A stretch of DNA of 64,000 bases, taken from the NCBI RefSeq assembly GCF_900129195.1, contig NZ_FQUY01000012.1, positions 1 to 64,000 of the forward strand, written 5' to 3'. The translations under genes and the position numbers were made by a program. The notes beneath the pieces are model-generated. The model saw only the letters and a list, made by a program, of their open reading frames with translations. It was not told the DNA's origin and did no database searches. This DNA comes from Desulforamulus putei DSM 12395 (GTDB lineage: Bacteria; Bacillota; Desulfotomaculia; Desulfotomaculales; Desulfotomaculaceae). How positions within the stretch are numbered: position 1 is the first letter of the stretch; every line of letters starts with the position of its first letter. This document shows positions 9,953 to 19,592 of the stretch, piece after piece.

Positions 9953-10029
9953 GTGCCCGTAGCTCAATTGGATAGAGCATCTGACTACGGATCAGAAGGT
10001 TAGGGGTTCGAGTCCCTTCAGGCACGCCA
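9953..10029 (+). tRNA. tRNA-Arg (anticodon ACG)
   Basis: The 77-base cloverleaf has anticodon loop CTACGGA and encoded CCA. The acceptor has one C-A mismatch. A34 of this tRNA must be deaminated to inosine by TadA, whose gene starts about 165 bases downstream. Confidence 0.95.
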
Positions 10030-10037
10030 CTGTAAAA

Positions 10038-10082
10038 GTGTTGTTAGTTCTAAGTGAAAATTTGGAGCTAACAACTTCTTTA
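10038..10082 (+). terminator. Terminator between the tRNA-Arg genes
   Basis: GTTGTTAG pairs with CTAACAAC across a long loop, followed by TTCTTTATAT. Confidence 0.6.
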
Positions 10083-10089
10083 TATATAT

Positions 10090-10166
10090 GCGCCCGTAGC
10101 TCAGGCGGATAGAGCAGCGGTTTCCTAAACCGCGTGTCGGTGGTTCGAGTCCTCCCGGGCGCACCA
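10090..10166 (+). tRNA. tRNA-Arg (anticodon CCT)
   Basis: The 77-base cloverleaf has acceptor GCGCCCG pairing with CGGGCGC, anticodon stem-loop GCGGTTTCCTAAACCGC carrying CCT, and encoded CCA. It reads AGG. Confidence 0.96.
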
Positions 10167-10194
10167 CTTTTTTTATTTTAAGGGGTTTTCACAG

Positions 10195-10647
10195 TTGTCA
10201 CATGCTTTTTATATGCGTGAAGCGCTGTCAGAGGCCCGGCAAGCGGCTGCCAGGGGCGAAGTGCCCATTGGCGCCGTGGTGGTGGTTGAAGGAGAGATCG
10301 TAGGCCGGGGACACGATTTAAGAGAAAGTCTCTGCGACGCCTCCGCCCACGCCGAGATTCTTGCCATGCGCGAAGCGGCAAAGCGCCTGGGAGACTGGCG
10401 GTTAAACAACGCCACACTTTACGTCACGGTGGAACCCTGCGCCATGTGTGCCGGAGCCATTGTACAATTTCGGGTCAGGCGTTTGGTGTACGGCGCTCCC
10501 AATGCCAAGTCCGGCTCCGTTGATTCCATCCTTGATATCGTTCATCAAGCACGTTTTAACCACCGGGTGGAAGTGATCTCCGGCATCCTGGAAGACGAAT
10601 GCCGGGAAATACTGCAGAAATTTTTTCGTGAATTAAGAAATAAATAA
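10195..10647 (+). CDS. tadA: tRNA adenosine(34) deaminase
   Basis: TadA converts A34 to inosine in tRNA-Arg(ACG), which lets one tRNA read CGU, CGC and CGA. The 150-residue zinc deaminase has His52 and the proton-shuttle Glu54 in HAE, and Cys82/Cys85 in PCAMC. The TTG at 10195 gives the standard MSHAFYMREAL start with AAGGGG about 10 bases upstream; the first ATG (10213) would trim six residues. It is flanked by tRNA genes, as tadA (yaaJ) is close to ffs and dnaX in Bacillus. Confidence 0.95.
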   Translation: MSHAFYMREALSEARQAAARGEVPIGAVVVVEGEIVGRGHDLRESLCDASAHAEILAMREAAKRLGDWRLNNATLYVTVEPCAMCAGAIVQFRVRRLVYGAPNAKSGSVDSILDIVHQARFNHRVEVISGILEDECREILQKFFRELRNK

Positions 10648-10650
10648 TCC

Positions 10651-10744
10651 GGAGAGATGGCCGAGCTGGTCGAAGGCGCTCGACTCGAAATCGAGTAGGC
10701 CGTGATGAGCGGTCTCGTGGGTTCGAATCCCACTCTCTCCGCCA
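10651..10744 (+). tRNA. tRNA-Ser (anticodon CGA)
   Basis: The 94-base class II tRNA has acceptor GGAGAGA pairing with TCTCTCC, anticodon stem-loop GACTCGAAATC carrying CGA, a long variable arm and encoded CCA. It reads UCG and starts 3 bases after the tadA stop. Confidence 0.96.
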
Positions 10745-10753
10745 GATATTTAT

Positions 10754-10799
10754 AAAGCAAGGGATTCTCGCTGTTAAAGGTGAGGATCTCTTTGCTTTT
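10754..10799 (+). terminator. Terminator after tRNA-Ser(CGA)
   Basis: AAAGCAAGGGAT pairs imperfectly with ATCTCTTTGCTTT across an inner TCTC/GAGG helix, followed by TTTGG. Confidence 0.65.
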
Positions 10800-10866
10800 G
10801 GTTAGACTTTTGAAGCTGCAGCCGACGATGTGGCTGACGATGATCGCCATTGGGTCGCCTAAATAG

Positions 10867-11001
10867 ATGCAAGTTGTAGAAAACATTAGTTCTTTAATGA
10901 ATACGGGAAATTTGTATAAAAAAAGAAAAAGCCTGTATTTATCACCAAGAACGGCATTGCCCAAAGACATAATGCCGATATTGATTTTGCATCCGGAGTA
11001 G
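10867..11001 (+). pseudogene. Possible Phd/YefM-type antitoxin remnant
   Basis: A 44-codon frame starts MQVVENISSLMNTGNLYKK. The +1 frame then reads KPVFITKNG, a string typical of Phd/YefM antitoxin N-terminal domains (PVxITxNG). Joining the two frames would give a normal antitoxin N-terminus, so this may be a frameshifted relic. The match is short, no toxin gene is adjacent, and chance is possible. The rest of the 490-base gap between tRNA-Ser and the glucan synthase holds two terminator-like hairpins and AT-rich sequence only. Confidence 0.22.
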
Positions 11002-11060
11002 AGGGTACGACTTTTTATTTCAAATTTAGGACTAATAAATAGATTTCAATTCCGTATTAC

Positions 11061-11092
11061 AGGGCTGTCATTGGCAGCCCTTGTTGTTTTTT
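11061..11092 (+). terminator. Terminator-like hairpin upstream of the glucan synthase gene
   Basis: AGGGCTG pairs with CAGCCCT across a 7-base loop, followed by TGTTGTTTTTT. Confidence 0.7.
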
Positions 11093-11236
11093 GCAGGCGG
11101 ATTTGAGCCGTCGCTGGGGTGGGCAAATCATATTTATAATTCATACCTTATTTGGGAATATTTTAAATGTTTCCGCTTTTATTGTGCTGCATGGCAATAA
11201 ATTCCAAAATTTAATTTGTTTTGTCAAGGTGAACCT

Positions 11237-14200
11237 ATGATTCTAAATACTGAACAACTGAGACAAAAAGCTCATGAACTGGCGCTGACACACGAACCTT
11301 ACATGAGACGCCGGCCTGCCAGGCGCCTGTGGCGGGAGTTTTATGCAGACGTCCGCAATTTACGCGCCTTTATTCGCTCCCTGCGGGACAGCAGTACAAG
11401 TTGTTCCCAGCCTGCGGAAGAATGGCTGCTGGATCATGCCGAGTTTATCGAAGACCAGGTGTTGACGGTCCGGCAACAGCTTTCTCATGCCTTCCTGCGG
11501 GATTTGCCGATTCTGCACCAGACCGGCGATGCAAGGATCCTGTCTGTCTGTGCTGATTATCTCGAGCATGTGGATGGGAACCTGGACGAGGACTCCTTCG
11601 TTTCATACATCAATTTTTACCAGGAAGTATCGGTTTTAACCATTGCCGAGGCCTGGGCGGTGCCGCTTGTCCTGCGTATCGCTTTGATCCGGCGCCTGGC
11701 CGAAGTCATGGAAACGGTTCGCCAGCGCCGGGAGGTGTGTACGCTGGTGGAAGGGTTGCTGTCGCGCATCGGGCCGTCCAAGGTGAGCCCGGATGTGCTG
11801 AAGGCTGCCCTTGAGGAAGCGGGTCAAGAGATGCCGCTCTCCGGGCCGCTCATCGTCCAACTGGTCAGGCATCTGCGTGAATGGGCGGAGGATTCGGCAA
11901 CCGTACAGGAGTGGCTGCTGTGCAAACTGGAAAACGGCCCTGACAGCCTTGACCAGATCGTCTCCTACGAGTATCAATTGCAGGCCGCCTATCAAGTGAC
12001 GACAGGCAACCTCATTGGCAGCCTGCGCAAAGTTTCGCGCTGGGACTGGCGTGACCGGTTCGAGCAGATTTGCATAGTAGAGCAAACGCTGCGGCAAGAG
12101 AGCGCGGGGGTCTACCCGCTGCTTGATTTTACAAGCCGCGACCTGTTGCGGAAGCGCGTTGAACAATTGGCCCGCCGCCTGCGTGTACCGGAAAACCTGG
12201 TGGCGAAGCAAGCCGTCGAGCTGGCGGCGCAAGAACACCAGCAGGCCTGCGCAGAGTGGGCAGCAGCCGGCGAGGCCGCCGGCAGCGGGGCAGATCCCGC
12301 AGAACTGCCCCGCCGGGCCTTTGCTCCCTACTACCTGCTGGAGCCGGACGGTATCAAAAAACTGCGGCACGCCCTGCAAATGTGCGGTAAGCCCCGGCAT
12401 TTACCGGAAATAGGACTTTTGCGCCGGGCCGCCGGCGCCTATTTCACCCTCCTGATAGGGTTGTTGGCAGCTTTCCTGGCGGCATTCGCCCTGTGGATCG
12501 GCAGGGGCGCCGGCATCACCGGGATTCAGTGGGCGCCGGTGCTGCTTGCACTGGCGCTGCCCGCCAGCGAGTGGGCCGTCACCGCGGCACACTGGCTCAT
12601 CGAGTGCTGCAGGCCGCCGCGGCCGCTGTTGAGATACGATTTCTCCCGCGGCATTCCGCCGGAAGCCGCCACCATGGTGGTCATTCCGGTCATCTGGTCC
12701 ACAGTCAAAGAGGTGCAGGAATTGGCGGACCGGCTGGAAATGCATTACCTGGCCAACCGCCACGCCAATCTCCACTTCGCTCTGCTGGGTGATCTTGTTG
12801 ACGCCACTGCGGAAAGACTGCCGGAGGATGCTGCCGTCCTTGCCGCCGCCCGGGCCGCCATTGAGGAGTTAAACCGCAAGTACGCCCGGCCGGACGGCAG
12901 TACATTCCACCTTTTTCAGCGCCGCAGGTTGTGGAACCCGTCCCAGGGCGTATGGATGGGTTGGGAGCGCAAGCGGGGCGCCCTGGTGGAATTTGTGGAA
13001 CTGCTGAAAGGGCGGACGGATACAACCTATGACCTGGTGGTGGGGGATACAACCATTCTGCCGCGTATCCGTTATATCATCACCCTTGACGCGGATACGC
13101 AGCTGCCCATGGGAAGCGCTTGGCGGATGATCGGCACCCTGCATCTGCCCTACAACCGGCCGCGGTTGAACCCTGCGGGAACACGGGTTATCGAAGGATA
13201 CGGAGTACTGCAGCCGCGTATAGGCATCAGCCACGGGGCGGCCTTGCGTTCGCGCTTTGCATATTTATGGTCGGCGGATCCGGGTATTGATCCCTACGCC
13301 TTTGCCGTCTCCGACCCGTACCAGGACGGGTTGGGGCAGGGCATATTTACAGGTAAGGGTATCTTCGATGTTGGTTCATTTGCCCGGATCCTGTGTGAAC
13401 GAATTCCGGAAAACCGGGTGCTCAGTCACGACCTGTTGGAAGGAGGTTTTTTGCGTACCGGTCTGCTGACGGACATCGAATTAATAGATGAGCACCCGTC
13501 CACCTTCAGCGCCTATCAAAAGAGAATGCACCGCTGGGTGCGAGGCGACTGGCAACTGCTCCCTTGGCTGTTGCGCCGGGTCCCCGACCGGCGGGGAAGG
13601 CTGTTGCCGGTTGATTTGTCCCCCCTCAGCCGCTGGCAGATGATTGACAACCTGCGGCGCAGTTTGCTGCCGCCGGTGTTGTTTGCGGTCCTGCTGCTTG
13701 GCCTTACCGTTCTGCCCGGTTCCCCCGGGCGCTGGTTTGCCGTTGTTTTCGCTACATTGTTTTTGCCGTTGCTCCGCCAACTGGCGGCCCTTCGGCGGAC
13801 CATTTGGCGACCGCGCAGCATACTGGCCACAGTGGGTCAAGTTCTGGTCACCCTTATGACGCTGCCCTTTCAAAGCGTGCTGCTGCTTGACGCCATTGCC
13901 AGAACTCTCTATCGGTTACTGGTGTCCAAACGTCATTTGTTGGAATGGGTCAGCGCTGCCGAAGTTGAACGACGCAACCGGGGCGGGCGCTATCCTGCGC
14001 TGCTGGGTATGTACGGGGGTTACGCCCTGGTGTTCCTCTTTGGGTTGGCCGCGGCCGGCAGCGGCCCGGCGTTGCAGGGGACAGGCCTGGTACTTTGTGC
14101 TGTATGGGCCGCTGCCCCCCTTGCGGTGCGCTGGTTGGACCGGCCTGTGCAGCAGGCCGAACAGCCGCTTACGGCGGATGAAGAGGCAGAACTGCGAAGG

Positions 14201-17200
14201 TTGGCGGGACAGATCTGGGCATTTTTCGAGGACTACGTTACGGAAACAGATCACTGGCTGCCCCCGGATAACCTTCAAATGGACCCGCCCAACGGCATTG
14301 CGCACCGTACTTCGCCCACCAACATCGGGCTTTATCTTGCCTGTGTGCTGGCCGCCCGGGATTTCGGGTTTATCGATACGCCCGGCTTCATTGAGCGTTT
14401 GGAACGCACCGTCAGTACCGTTGAGCGCCTGGACAAATGGAACGGCCATCTCTACAACTGGTATGATACGGTGACCCTCGAACCACTGCCTCCCCTGTAT
14501 GTGTCAACGGTGGATTCCGGCAACCTGGTGGGCTGTTTGATGACGGTCAAAGAAGGGTTGGCGGAGTGGCTGGAGCAGGACAGCCAGGGGGACCGGCAGC
14601 CGGGCTCCGAGCCGTATCGGGAGGATTGGCCGGCACGGGGGCAAAAGCTGATAGCCCGCCTGGAGGCGCTGATTAACGAAACAGACTTTCGCCCCCTTTA
14701 CGATCAAAAGACGAACTTGTTCAACCTGGGCTACCACGCCGCCCTGCGCGAACGTGATCAGATCCTCTATGACCTGCTGGCATCAGAGGCCCGGCTGGCA
14801 AGCTTTATTGCCATCGCACTCGGTCACGTGCCTGTGGCGCACTGGCATGCACTGGGGCGGACAATGACCAGGGTTGGGCGGCGGGTCACCCTGCTGTCGT
14901 GGTCCGGGACAATGTTTGAATATTTGATGCCCTGGCTGTTTATGCGTACCTACCGGAATACCCTCTGGGACAGCACTTACCGTGCGGTTGTCAGCCGGCA
15001 AATCCAGTACGCCCGTGGGCGGGGGGTCCCCTTCGGGATCTCTGAATCCGGCTACTACGCCTTTGATTACCAGATGAACTATCAATACAGGGCCTTTGGT
15101 GTGCCCGGCCTCGGATTTAAGCGCGGTCTCGAACAAGATTTGGTTGTGGCGCCCTACGCCACAATCCTTGCTTTACCCTTTGCCAGGGGCGAGGGGCTGA
15201 CGGACTTGCGCAAAATGGAGGAGCTGGGCGCCCGTGGAAAATACGGCTACTACGAAGCCATCGATTTTACCTCCCAGCGGCTGCCAAAGGACCGGACCAG
15301 CATGGTCATCCGCAGTTTTATGGCCCATCATCAGGGGATGAGCCTGCTGGCCCTGGCCAACTTGCTATTGCCAAAGAAAATATACGAGCGTTTTCACCGT
15401 GACAAGCGGGTACGGGCGGTGGAACTGCTGCTGCAGGAACGTATTCCCGCGCGGCCTAAAATTATTAAACATCCCGCCTTGGCCTATGTGCCCCTGCCGG
15501 ATGCCGGGCCCGCAGAGACCGGCGCGCTGCGTGAATACCTCTCTGCGGATACGCCGACCCCCGAGGTGTGTATCCTTTCCAACGGGGCCTTGATGACCAT
15601 GGTCACCAACAGCGGCAGCGGCTTCAGCCGGTATCAGGGGCTGGCTGTCACCCGTTGGAGAGAGGACCCGGTGCTGGACAATTGGGGCAGTTACCTGTAT
15701 ATCCGTGACGTCACCCGGGATGTGGTATGGTCGCCCACCTTCCAACCCTGCCGCGTCCCGTCTTCTGAACAACGGGTACAATTCTCCCTTGACCGGGCTG
15801 TCTTTATGCGGGTGTACGGGGATATACAGACCAGCCTGGAAATATGCGTGTCTCCGGAATGGCATGCGGAAGTCCGCCGGTTGACTCTTACCAACGCCGG
15901 CGATGAAGAGCGGATTATCGAAATCACGACGTTTCTGGAGCCGGTCCTGGCGCCTCCCATGGCTGACGAGGCGCACCCGGCCTTCAGCAAATTATTCATT
16001 CATACCGAGTATGCAGAGGAGGCCCGGTGCCTGCTGGCCCGGCGAAGACCCCGCCAGGAAGACGAGAAACCGCTATGGGTAGCCCATTCGCTGCTGGTCA
16101 TGGGACAAAGCATTGGACCGGTGGAATACGAGACCGACCGGGCCGCTTTTATTGGCCGGGGCCATAACCTCTCTTTGCCCCAGGGAATCCGTTCCCGCCT
16201 GCGCGGTACGGTGGGCTCGGTGGCTGACCCCGCCCTGATCATGCGGCGGCGATTGAGCATCCGGCCCGGCGAACAAGTGCAGCTTTACGCTGTCACTGCT
16301 GTGGCAGACACGAAGGAAGAGGCCATCGACATTGTCAGCCGTTTTTCGGGGGACCTGGTGGTGGAACGGACCTTTCAACTGGCCTGGAACCGCAGTCAAA
16401 TCGAACTCCGGCATCTGCACATGACTGCCGCCGAGGCCATGGACTGGCAAACCTTTGCCGGCCAGGTGTTGTATACGCCGCCGCTGCGGCAGGAGCGGCA
16501 AAAAAGTATTGCTGCCAACAGAAAGGGGCAGTCCGGTCTCTGGGCCTACGGCATTTCCGGCGATATGCCGATGATCCTGGTGCGGATCAAAAACCGCGCC
16601 AATCTGCCCTTTGTGGTGAAAGTACTGACGGGGCACGAGTATTTACGCCGCTTGGGGTTGCTGTTCGACCTGGTCATTCTTAACGAATCGGCGGGGGGAT
16701 ACCAGCAGGATTTACAGGAGGCGTTGCGGCGGGCGGTGGAACAGGTTATACAGTGGCATGGCGCAGGGCCCGGCGGTGTCTTTATCCTAAATGACAATCA
16801 GCTGCCGGAGGAGGACCGGACACTGCTGTTGGCCACAGCCCGTGTTGCCCTGCGGGCAGACGGCCCCGGTTTCCAGGCGCAAACCAAACTGCCCCGGCGG
16901 CATACCGCCTGCCCGGCGCCCTTCATGCCCACAGCGCCCTTAAACAGGTTCGCTGCTCCGGCGCCGGCCAATATGCCCCTGCCGGTGTTCTTCAACGGTT
17001 GGGGAGGATTTTCACCGGATGGCCGGGAGTATCGGATGATGCTCAAAAACGGCAATCACCTGCCGGCGCCGTGGATTAATGTCATGGCCAACCCGCGCTT
17101 CGGCTGCCTTGTCTCCGAACTGGGCACCGGATACACCTGGTGGCGCAACAGCCGTGAGTGCAAATTGACCCCGTGGTCTAACGATCCGGTGCTGGACCCG

Positions 17201-19429
17201 CCCGGTGAAGTGTGTTATCTGAGGGACGAAGAGAGCGGCGAGCACTGGTCTGCCACCCGGTCCACCGCCCAGGCAGATCCGCCTTACACCGTTACGCACG
17301 GCCGGGGGTTCACATGTTTTCACCACGAGAGACACGGCATTGAGCAGGAAATGACCGTTTTTGTCCCGTTGGAGGACCCGGTCAAGGTGGTGCAACTGCG
17401 GTTGCAAAACAAAACCGCTGAGACGCGGCGCCTGTCCGCCACCTATTACACCGAATGGGTGCTGGGTGTACGGCGCCAGGCCAGTGCCCCTTTCATCATT
17501 ACCGAGTGGGATGAAGCTGCCCGCATCATGCTGGCACGCAACAGATATCAGGAGGCTTTTCGGGATGCCAATGCTTTTTTAGGCGTTTATGTGCAGCCGG
17601 AACCTTCCGGAGAAAATGCCGGGGCGGCGGATTTGTCCTGGACGGCCGACCGCAACGAATTTCTTGGCCGTAACGGCACACCGGAAAGTCCCGCTGCCCT
17701 GGGACGGGAGCGCCTGTCAGGCACAACAGGGCCTCTGTATGACCCTTGCGGTGCGGTGCAGGCGAAGTTCACACTGGAGCCGGGAGCTGAGCGAACCGTC
17801 TACATTCTGCTGGGTTGCGAACATTCCCGGGACGCCGCGGTGCAACTGGCGCAGAAATACTGCCAGGCCTCTGTCTGCGACCAGGCCTTGCAGCTGGTTC
17901 GGGAATTCTGGGAGGGTGTTTTGGAGCAGGTGTCGGTTGCCACGCCATCGCCGGAGATGGATGTCCTGCTGAACGGCTGGCTGCTTTACCAGGCCCTGGG
18001 CTGCAGAATGTGGGCGCGATCCGCTTTTTACCAGGCGGGAGGCGCCTACGGCTTTCGGGATCAACTGCAGGATTCCCTGGCCCTCCTGCACACCCGTCCC
18101 GACTTTACCCGGGCGCAAATTTTGCTGCACGCCGCCCATCAATACGAGGAAGGCGACGTGCAGCACTGGTGGCATGAAGAGACCCGGCGGGGCATTCGCA
18201 CGCACTTCTCCGACGACCTGCTCTGGCTGCCCTATGCCGTCGGGCGGTATGTGGAGCATACGGGGGACCACAGTATCCTGGACGAGACGGCGCCCTTTCT
18301 GCATAGTGAACCTTTGCGGGAGGGCGAACATGAACGGTACGAGCCGACCCAAATTTCTGACCGGAGCGGCACCGTTTTCGAGCACTGCCTGCGCGCCATC
18401 GACAGGGCTTTACAGCGCTTCGGCGAACACGGCCTGCCGCTGATCGGCATCGGCGACTGGAACGACGGTATGAGCCGTGTGGGCGCCGCAGGCCGCGGTG
18501 AGAGCGTGTGGCTGGGCTGGTTCCTCTGTGAAGTGCTGCACCGGTTCACCGAACTTTGCCGGCAGCGCGGCGATGTTGAGCGGGCGGCACGCTACCGGGC
18601 TGTAAGCAAACAATTGGCCTCCTCCCTTGATGAGCACGCCTGGGACGGGCAGTGGTACCGGCGGGCTTTCACCGACGCCGGGCAATGGCTGGGTTCTATT
18701 TACAATGAGGAATGCCGTATCGATGCCATCGCCCAGTCATGGTCGGTGATCTCCGGCGCGGCGCCGCCAGAGAAGGCGCAGCAGGCCATGCAGTCATTCG
18801 ACCGTGAACTGGTGGACAGGGACCTCTCCGTGGCGCGCCTCTTGACACCGCCCTTTGACCGTACGGAGCCCAGTCCCGGTTACATTCAGGGCTATCCGCC
18901 CGGTATTCGAGAGAATGGGGCCCAGTATACCCATGGCGTCATCTGGAGCATTGTGGCCTGGTGCCGACTGGGCAACGGAGAGAAGGCCTTTGAGTTGTTT
19001 GATATGTTAAATCCTCTGAATCACACGCGCACGCCCAATGAAGTGCGGCGGTACGCCGGTGAGCCCTACGTCATGGCGGCGGACGTTTACACGGCGGAGC
19101 CCCACCGGGGACGGGCCGGCTGGACGTGGTACACTGGCGCTGCGGGATGGATGTATCAGGCAGGACTTGAGTGGATCCTCGGCCTGCGCCGCCGTGGCAA
19201 ACGGCTGTACATTTGCCCGTGCATCCCTGGTGAATGGCCGGAGTTCTCCGTCAGCTACCGTTTTGGCAGCGCCCGCTACCTAATTTCGGTGAAAAACCCG
19301 TCGGGCAAGTCAAGCGGCGCCACCGCGTTGGAGGTTGACGGACGGCAAGTTGCCCTTAGGGAGCAAGAGGGGCCTTACGTTGCATTGTGCGACGACGGGC
19401 AGGTCCATCAGGTGGTCCTCACCTTGTAA
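11237..19429 (+). CDS. Cyclic beta-glucan synthase-like giant protein (GT84-GH94, NdvB/ChvB family)
   Basis: The 2730-residue protein matches the architecture of cyclic beta-1,2-glucan synthases. It has an N-terminal helical region, membrane helices near 400-460, then a GT84 glycosyltransferase domain with LDADTQ (about 616-621), and RMHRWVRGDWQ (QxxRW-like) before more membrane helices (about 805-940). A glycoamylase-like domain follows (about 1000-1420, SESGYYAFD). The C-terminal half has two GH94-type beta-sandwich modules (starting near 1440 and 1915) and an (alpha/alpha)6 phosphorylase-like domain with GIGDWNDGM (about 2404-2412). Such enzymes initiate, elongate, trim and cyclise the glucan at the inner membrane. 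The ATG at 11237 follows AAGGTGA. The gene is GC-rich with many CGG/CGC codons compared with neighbours, and stands alone. Confidence 0.88.
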   Translation: MILNTEQLRQKAHELALTHEPYMRRRPARRLWREFYADVRNLRAFIRSLRDSSTSCSQPAEEWLLDHAEFIEDQVLTVRQQLSHAFLRDLPILHQTGDARILSVCADYLEHVDGNLDEDSFVSYINFYQEVSVLTIAEAWAVPLVLRIALIRRLAEVMETVRQRREVCTLVEGLLSRIGPSKVSPDVLKAALEEAGQEMPLSGPLIVQLVRHLREWAEDSATVQEWLLCKLENGPDSLDQIVSYEYQLQAAYQVTTGNLIGSLRKVSRWDWRDRFEQICIVEQTLRQESAGVYPLLDFTSRDLLRKRVEQLARRLRVPENLVAKQAVELAAQEHQQACAEWAAAGEAAGSGADPAELPRRAFAPYYLLEPDGIKKLRHALQMCGKPRHLPEIGLLRRAAGAYFTLLIGLLAAFLAAFALWIGRGAGITGIQWAPVLLALALPASEWAVTAAHWLIECCRPPRPLLRYDFSRGIPPEAATMVVIPVIWSTVKEVQELADRLEMHYLANRHANLHFALLGDLVDATAERLPEDAAVLAAARAAIEELNRKYARPDGSTFHLFQRRRLWNPSQGVWMGWERKRGALVEFVELLKGRTDTTYDLVVGDTTILPRIRYIITLDADTQLPMGSAWRMIGTLHLPYNRPRLNPAGTRVIEGYGVLQPRIGISHGAALRSRFAYLWSADPGIDPYAFAVSDPYQDGLGQGIFTGKGIFDVGSFARILCERIPENRVLSHDLLEGGFLRTGLLTDIELIDEHPSTFSAYQKRMHRWVRGDWQLLPWLLRRVPDRRGRLLPVDLSPLSRWQMIDNLRRSLLPPVLFAVLLLGLTVLPGSPGRWFAVVFATLFLPLLRQLAALRRTIWRPRSILATVGQVLVTLMTLPFQSVLLLDAIARTLYRLLVSKRHLLEWVSAAEVERRNRGGRYPALLGMYGGYALVFLFGLAAAGSGPALQGTGLVLCAVWAAAPLAVRWLDRPVQQAEQPLTADEEAELRRLAGQIWAFFEDYVTETDHWLPPDNLQMDPPNGIAHRTSPTNIGLYLACVLAARDFGFIDTPGFIERLERTVSTVERLDKWNGHLYNWYDTVTLEPLPPLYVSTVDSGNLVGCLMTVKEGLAEWLEQDSQGDRQPGSEPYREDWPARGQKLIARLEALINETDFRPLYDQKTNLFNLGYHAALRERDQILYDLLASEARLASFIAIALGHVPVAHWHALGRTMTRVGRRVTLLSWSGTMFEYLMPWLFMRTYRNTLWDSTYRAVVSRQIQYARGRGVPFGISESGYYAFDYQMNYQYRAFGVPGLGFKRGLEQDLVVAPYATILALPFARGEGLTDLRKMEELGARGKYGYYEAIDFTSQRLPKDRTSMVIRSFMAHHQGMSLLALANLLLPKKIYERFHRDKRVRAVELLLQERIPARPKIIKHPALAYVPLPDAGPAETGALREYLSADTPTPEVCILSNGALMTMVTNSGSGFSRYQGLAVTRWREDPVLDNWGSYLYIRDVTRDVVWSPTFQPCRVPSSEQRVQFSLDRAVFMRVYGDIQTSLEICVSPEWHAEVRRLTLTNAGDEERIIEITTFLEPVLAPPMADEAHPAFSKLFIHTEYAEEARCLLARRRPRQEDEKPLWVAHSLLVMGQSIGPVEYETDRAAFIGRGHNLSLPQGIRSRLRGTVGSVADPALIMRRRLSIRPGEQVQLYAVTAVADTKEEAIDIVSRFSGDLVVERTFQLAWNRSQIELRHLHMTAAEAMDWQTFAGQVLYTPPLRQERQKSIAANRKGQSGLWAYGISGDMPMILVRIKNRANLPFVVKVLTGHEYLRRLGLLFDLVILNESAGGYQQDLQEALRRAVEQVIQWHGAGPGGVFILNDNQLPEEDRTLLLATARVALRADGPGFQAQTKLPRRHTACPAPFMPTAPLNRFAAPAPANMPLPVFFNGWGGFSPDGREYRMMLKNGNHLPAPWINVMANPRFGCLVSELGTGYTWWRNSRECKLTPWSNDPVLDPPGEVCYLRDEESGEHWSATRSTAQADPPYTVTHGRGFTCFHHERHGIEQEMTVFVPLEDPVKVVQLRLQNKTAETRRLSATYYTEWVLGVRRQASAPFIITEWDEAARIMLARNRYQEAFRDANAFLGVYVQPEPSGENAGAADLSWTADRNEFLGRNGTPESPAALGRERLSGTTGPLYDPCGAVQAKFTLEPGAERTVYILLGCEHSRDAAVQLAQKYCQASVCDQALQLVREFWEGVLEQVSVATPSPEMDVLLNGWLLYQALGCRMWARSAFYQAGGAYGFRDQLQDSLALLHTRPDFTRAQILLHAAHQYEEGDVQHWWHEETRRGIRTHFSDDLLWLPYAVGRYVEHTGDHSILDETAPFLHSEPLREGEHERYEPTQISDRSGTVFEHCLRAIDRALQRFGEHGLPLIGIGDWNDGMSRVGAAGRGESVWLGWFLCEVLHRFTELCRQRGDVERAARYRAVSKQLASSLDEHAWDGQWYRRAFTDAGQWLGSIYNEECRIDAIAQSWSVISGAAPPEKAQQAMQSFDRELVDRDLSVARLLTPPFDRTEPSPGYIQGYPPGIRENGAQYTHGVIWSIVAWCRLGNGEKAFELFDMLNPLNHTRTPNEVRRYAGEPYVMAADVYTAEPHRGRAGWTWYTGAAGWMYQAGLEWILGLRRRGKRLYICPCIPGEWPEFSVSYRFGSARYLISVKNPSGKSSGATALEVDGRQVALREQEGPYVALCDDGQVHQVVLTL

Positions 19430-19535
19430 ATTGTCTTATATTTTAAAGCGCTCTACGGATGCCTGCAACTGCTTTAATTATAAACCTGCAAGATTTAAAA
19501 AACACCAACATAAAGTTACAAAAATATGAATATTA

Positions 19536-19592
19536 GCGTAAAAAACAGAGAGATTCCGGCCCGGCAGGGCGGAAACTCTCTGTTTTTTACGC
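19536..19592. terminator. Bidirectional terminator between the glucan synthase gene and pflA
   Basis: GCGTAAAAAACAGAGAG pairs with CTCTCTGTTTTTTACGC across an inner TTCCG/CGGAA helix. It carries a U-tract in both directions and so serves both convergent genes. Confidence 0.85.

Noticed and set aside
10545-10970. Minus-strand frame encoding a string like AERVGFEPTRPL
   Set aside because: It runs antisense through tRNA-Ser(CGA) and tadA. This string is a well-known artefact of translating class II tRNA genes backwards.
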